Below, one piece after another: positions 4,859 through 7,342 of a DNA stretch of 7,342 nt (the stretch's first letter is position 1; each line of letters opens with the position of its first letter). The stretch is taken from positions 1 to 7,342 of the forward strand of contig JAGVXQ010000040.1 in assembly GCA_018303705.1 (NCBI GenBank), read 5' to 3'. The translations under genes were made by a program, and so were the position numbers. The notes beneath the pieces are model-generated. The model saw nothing but the letters and a program-made list of their open reading frames with translations, ran no database searches and was not told the DNA's origin. This stretch comes from Candidatus Woesearchaeota archaeon (GTDB lineage: Archaea; Nanobdellota; Nanobdellia; SCGC-AAA011-G17; JACPNG01).

Positions 4859-6601
4859 TTATTTCTTCTCCTTTTCTTTCTTTTTCTCTTCCACTATTTC
4901 AGCATCGACAACATTATCGCCATCTGCTTTTTCTTCATTGCCTTGTTCGGGAGATGTTGATTTCTCCTTTGCCATCTGCTGGTACATCTTTGTGCCAATT
5001 TCCTGCGAGACTTTTTGCAGCTCTTCGTACTTGGCCTTTATCTTTTCAGATTCATTTTCTTTCAATGCATCTTTAAGCTCATTGATGCACTTCTCAACCT
5101 TGTCCTTGGTTTCATTGTCGATCTTGTTGCCATACTCGCTTACTATCTTTTCTGTTGAGTACACCAAGGTATCTGCATTGTTCCTTATCTCTGCTGTATC
5201 TTTTCTTTTCTTGTCTTCAGATGCATATTGCTCTGCTTCCTTTTTCATGCGTTCGACTTCATCCTTGTTCAGCTTCTGAGATGCAGTTATGTTTATTGAC
5301 TGCTGCTTTCCTGTTGCAAGGTCTTTTGCAGACACGTGTATAATGCCATTTGCATCTATGTCGAAGGTTACCTCTACCTGTGGAATGCCTCTTGGTGCTG
5401 GTGGTATGCCATCAAGCATAAAACGCCCAAGGCTTTTGTTGTCTAATGCCATTTCTCTTTCGCCTTGCAGAACATTAATCTCAACTGATGTCTGGTTGTC
5501 TGCTGCTGTCGAGAATATCTGGCTTTTCTTTGTTGGTATTGTAGTGTTCCTTTCTATTAAATGAGTTCTAATGCCACCGAGTGTTTCGATGCCTAATGTC
5601 AACGGAGTTACATCCAACCTTACGATAGGCATCCTTGTCGGGCCTCCGACCAATATTATCTTGTCAATATCTTCCTTTTTTAGCTTTGTATCCCTTATTG
5701 CCTGTTCCATTGGCTTCTTGCATTTTTGCACTATTGGGTCTACTAATTTTTCCAATTGAGACCTTGTAAGCTTCATTGCAAGGTGCTTTGGCCCTTTGTT
5801 TGTTGCTGTTATGAACGGCAAGTTTATGTCGCTTTCCAGGGTAGTTGACAGTTCTATCTTGGCTTTTTCAGCTGCTTCCCTTATCCTCTGCAATGCTGTT
5901 TTGTCGTCGTTTAAATCTACACCTGTTTCTTTTTCAAATTCCTTTATTATGAAATTCACTATGGAAGCATCCATGTCTGTACCACCTAATTGAGTATCTC
6001 CGGATGTTGACTTTACCTCGAATATTCCGCCGCCGAATTCCATTATCGTAACATCCAAAGTGCCTCCGCCGAAATCGAAGACTAGAATCTTTTCTTCTTT
6101 TTCTACCTTGTCAAGACCATATGCTAATGCAGCAGCAGTAGGCTCATTTATTATCCTGATTACTTCTAAGCCTGCTATAGTTCCAGCATCTTTTGTTGCC
6201 TGCCTTTGGTCATCATTGAAGTAAGCAGGAACTGTTATTACTGCCTTGCTTATCTTGTCGCCGATGAATTCCTCTGCATCTTTTTTTATCTTCTGCAATA
6301 TAAAGGCCGATATCTGCTGGGGAGTATAATCCCTGCCATGTATGCTGTACTTGAATTTCTCTCCCATCTTTCTCTTTGCAGCTGTTACTGTTCCTTCTGG
6401 ATTTGAAACAGCTTGCCTTTTAGCTGGCTCACCTACAAAAAACTGGCCATCTTTTGTAAATGCAACAACAGATGGAAATGCCTTGCCATATAATGAAGCG
6501 CCTTCTGCGCTAGGAACTATTACTGGCTTTCCTGCCTGCATTACTGATGCAGCACAATTACTTGTGCCTAAATCTATGCCTATTATCTTTTCTTTTGCCA
6601 T
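4859..6601 (-). CDS. dnaK: Chaperone DnaK (Hsp70) with an internal in-frame deletion
   Basis: A 580-residue Hsp70, the ATP-driven chaperone of the operon. The ATPase domain shows phosphate-1 motif GIDLGTSN (8-15), [29 protein letters not shown], phosphate-2 [10 protein letters not shown] and VGGPTRMP. It lacks the roughly 24-residue N-terminal quadrant insertion of Gram-negative DnaK, like archaeal and Gram-positive forms. The substrate-binding part ([47 protein letters not shown]), the helical lid and a VVDAE-type tail ending in Lys/Glu repeats are all present. However, R328 is joined directly to L329 (LDVTPLTLG). By comparison with E. coli DnaK about 41 residues are missing here (the stretch containing NPDEAVAIGAA and the first part of the DVLLLDVTP linker), which matches the short overall length. 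As written, the ATPase fold and domain coupling should be impaired. A strong AAGGAGG (6611-6617) lies nine bases upstream; grpE ends one base before the ATG. Confidence 0.92.
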   Translation of the reverse strand: MAKEKIIGIDLGTSNCAASVMQAGKPVIVPSAEGASLYGKAFPSVVAFTKDGQFFVGEPAKRQAVSNPEGTVTAAKRKMGEKFKYSIHGRDYTPQQISAFILQKIKKDAEEFIGDKISKAVITVPAYFNDDQRQATKDAGTIAGLEVIRIINEPTAAALAYGLDKVEKEEKILVFDFGGGTLDVTIMEFGGGIFEVKSTSGDTQLGGTDMDASIVNFIIKEFEKETGVDLNDDKTALQRIREAAEKAKIELSTTLESDINLPFITATNKGPKHLAMKLTRSQLEKLVDPIVQKCKKPMEQAIRDTKLKKEDIDKIILVGGPTRMPIVRLDVTPLTLGIETLGGIRTHLIERNTTIPTKKSQIFSTAADNQTSVEINVLQGEREMALDNKSLGRFMLDGIPPAPRGIPQVEVTFDIDANGIIHVSAKDLATGKQQSINITASQKLNKDEVERMKKEAEQYASEDKKRKDTAEIRNNADTLVYSTEKIVSEYGNKIDNETKDKVEKCINELKDALKENESEKIKAKYEELQKVSQEIGTKMYQQMAKEKSTSPEQGNEEKADGDNVVDAEIVEEKKKEKEKK

Positions 6602-6602
6602 T

Positions 6603-7115
6603 TTACTTTTCCTCCTTGGATTTCTTGCTGATTTTTACCTTTGCATGCCTAAGCACCTTTTCATTAAGCATGTAGCCTTTTTGCAATTCTTCTATTACTA
6701 TGTCTTCTTCCATGTCATTATGTTCTTCTATCAACAAAACTTCGTGGTAATCTGCATCAAACTTCTTGTTCAATGATTCTATCTTTTTTAGCCCGTCTTT
6801 TTCAAGCATGGAATAAAGCTGGCTGTATATCAGCTCAATGCCCTTTACAAAATCCTGGTTTTTGTCCTTGCTCTGCAACGCAAGCTCAAAGCTGTCAAGT
6901 ATGCCAAGCAGCTTGTATATTATTTCATGACTTGCGATCTTGCAGAATTCTTCCTTTTCTTTTTCTACCCTTTTCCTGTAGTTGTCAAATTCTGCTTGCA
7001 ATCTTTGAAGATGCTCCTTGTATTCATTAAGCAGTTTTTCTTTGTCATCAGTGGGCTTGTTTTCTGCTGGTTTCTTGTCTTTTTCATTTGTTGTTTTGTT
7101 CATCTTAAATAACAC
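6603..7115 (-). CDS. grpE: GrpE nucleotide-exchange factor
   Basis: A 170-residue GrpE, the partner that releases ADP from DnaK. Residues 1-30 are charged and probably disordered. A long coiled-coil helix follows ([20 protein letters not shown], about 31-50, and onward to about 95). The C-terminal beta domain carries the family signature [13 protein letters not shown] and [25 protein letters not shown]. It is first in the operon and ends one base before dnaK. I use the GTG at 7115 because the TATA box (7138-7145) is centred 26.5 nt upstream, the spacing seen at the other leaderless genes here. The ATG at 7103 (four residues shorter) is the alternative and has no clear ribosome site. Family identity is certain, the exact start is not. 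Confidence 0.93.
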   Translation of the reverse strand: MLFKMNKTTNEKDKKPAENKPTDDKEKLLNEYKEHLQRLQAEFDNYRKRVEKEKEEFCKIASHEIIYKLLGILDSFELALQSKDKNQDFVKGIELIYSQLYSMLEKDGLKKIESLNKKFDADYHEVLLIEEHNDMEEDIVIEELQKGYMLNEKVLRHAKVKISKKSKEEK

Positions 7116-7137
7116 TTGTTGAAGTAAACTCTACTTA

Positions 7138-7145
7138 TTTATAAA
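7138..7145 (-). promoter_or_regulatory. TATA box of the grpE-dnaK-dnaJ operon
   Basis: TTTATAAA, centred 26.5 nt from the GTG at 7115. The TFB-recognition position just upstream (about 7147-7153) overlaps the palindrome at 7149-7163. Confidence 0.6.
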
Positions 7146-7148
7146 TAT

Positions 7149-7163
7149 TTCTATACTATAGAA
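7149..7163. promoter_or_regulatory. 15-bp palindrome between divergent promoters, candidate heat-shock operator
   Basis: TTCTATA-C-TATAGAA is a perfect inverted repeat with a single central base. It lies between the grpE TATA box and the TATA box of the divergent regulator gene and overlaps the expected TFB site of grpE. A repressor bound here could silence the chaperone operon and perhaps its own gene. Confidence 0.6.
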
Positions 7164-7173
7164 TATACAAAAG

Positions 7174-7181
7174 TTTAAATA
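7174..7181 (+). promoter_or_regulatory. TATA box of the divergent regulator gene
   Basis: TTTAAATA preceded by ACAAAAG, centred 26.5 nt before the ATG at 7204. The same octamer is found at the AbrB and MNT promoters. Confidence 0.55.
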
Positions 7182-7203
7182 TTTCAATAATATGATAGAA
7201 TGG

Positions 7204-7342
7204 ATGGAATTCAAAAGAATAACCATAATGCGTGTAAGAAGACCTTCTAACCAGGATATTAATGATGAGATTCAATGGCTTTCAAGGTCTTTGGGCTTGT
7301 TCTCAGACAGGGATAAGGAAAAGAGCTGTTACAGGGTATTTC
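7204..7342 (+). CDS. Partial gene, probable wHTH transcriptional regulator divergent from grpE
   Basis: Forty-six codons are visible before the window ends, starting MEFKRITIMRVRRP and continuing through DEIQWLSRSLGLFSDRDKEKSCYRVF with no stop. From memory, this N-terminal pattern (an LGLFSxRDKxKSCxRxF stretch) precedes a winged helix-turn-helix domain in archaeal regulators that sit beside grpE/dnaK genes. The HTH itself is beyond the window, so the call rests on that recollection and on the divergent position. The ATG at 7204 fits the TATA spacing for a leaderless mRNA; an in-frame ATG at 7192 would add four residues. Regulation of the chaperone operon through the palindrome at 7149-7163 is inferred. 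Confidence 0.6.
   Translation, partial: MEFKRITIMRVRRPSNQDINDEIQWLSRSLGLFSDRDKEKSCYRVF

Noticed and set aside
4938..6406. Open frames on the plus strand across dnaK
   Set aside because: They are antisense to a strongly conserved Hsp70 frame, are rich in Ser/Phe/Cys as reverse readings of such genes usually are, and have no promoter or ribosome site.
1..7342. CRISPR array, tRNA, rRNA or insertion sequence
   Set aside because: No regularly spaced identical repeats, no cloverleaf with the conserved TTC arm, no rRNA-like stretch and no transposase frame were seen; the repeats present are two diverged gene fragments and short operator-like sites.

Overview
The window looks like part of a small, AT-rich archaeal genome, most likely a DPANN-type lineage such as Woesearchaeota or Pacearchaeota; that placement is an inference. 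Four points support archaea. TATA boxes (TTTAAATA, TTTATAAA or TTTAAAAT) sit 26.5-27.5 nt upstream of start codons that need no leader. Genes inside operons have Shine-Dalgarno sites. There are archaeal-style AbrB/PIN and HEPN/MNT pairs. The DnaK lacks the N-terminal insertion typical of Gram-negative bacteria.

Left part (1-2223), all on the minus strand: a toxin-antitoxin island. Reading in the direction of transcription, it starts with a winged-HTH plus minimal nucleotidyltransferase (MNT) gene. An overlapping HEPN gene follows, and then a decayed N-terminal fragment of an endonuclease III-like (HhH-GPD) gene with two internal stops. The next unit is an AbrB-type antitoxin, an overlapping PIN-domain toxin, and a second, still open, N-terminal fragment of the same endonuclease III-like family. 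The two fragments are aligned without gaps at an offset of exactly 960 bp, so the AbrB/PIN pair lies between direct repeats. Both antitoxin genes have symmetric or tandem repeats placed between TATA box and start, as expected for autoregulation.

Middle (2224-3703): a divergent intergenic region followed by a complete M16-family zinc metallopeptidase on the plus strand. Its 3' end converges with dnaJ across a short gap holding T-tracts and a small hairpin.

Right part (3704-7342): a minus-strand grpE-dnaK-dnaJ chaperone operon. GrpE is the nucleotide-exchange factor for DnaK and DnaJ stimulates its ATPase and delivers substrates. A wHTH-type regulator candidate, cut off by the window edge, is divergently transcribed from grpE. 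A perfect 15-bp palindrome lies between the two TATA boxes, which suggests local heat-shock control. The most striking anomaly is DnaK itself: the frame is open, but about 41 residues are missing between the [11 protein letters not shown] motif and the LDVTPL linker, removing the end of the ATPase domain and half of the interdomain linker.

No rRNA, tRNA, CRISPR array or insertion sequence was recognised.
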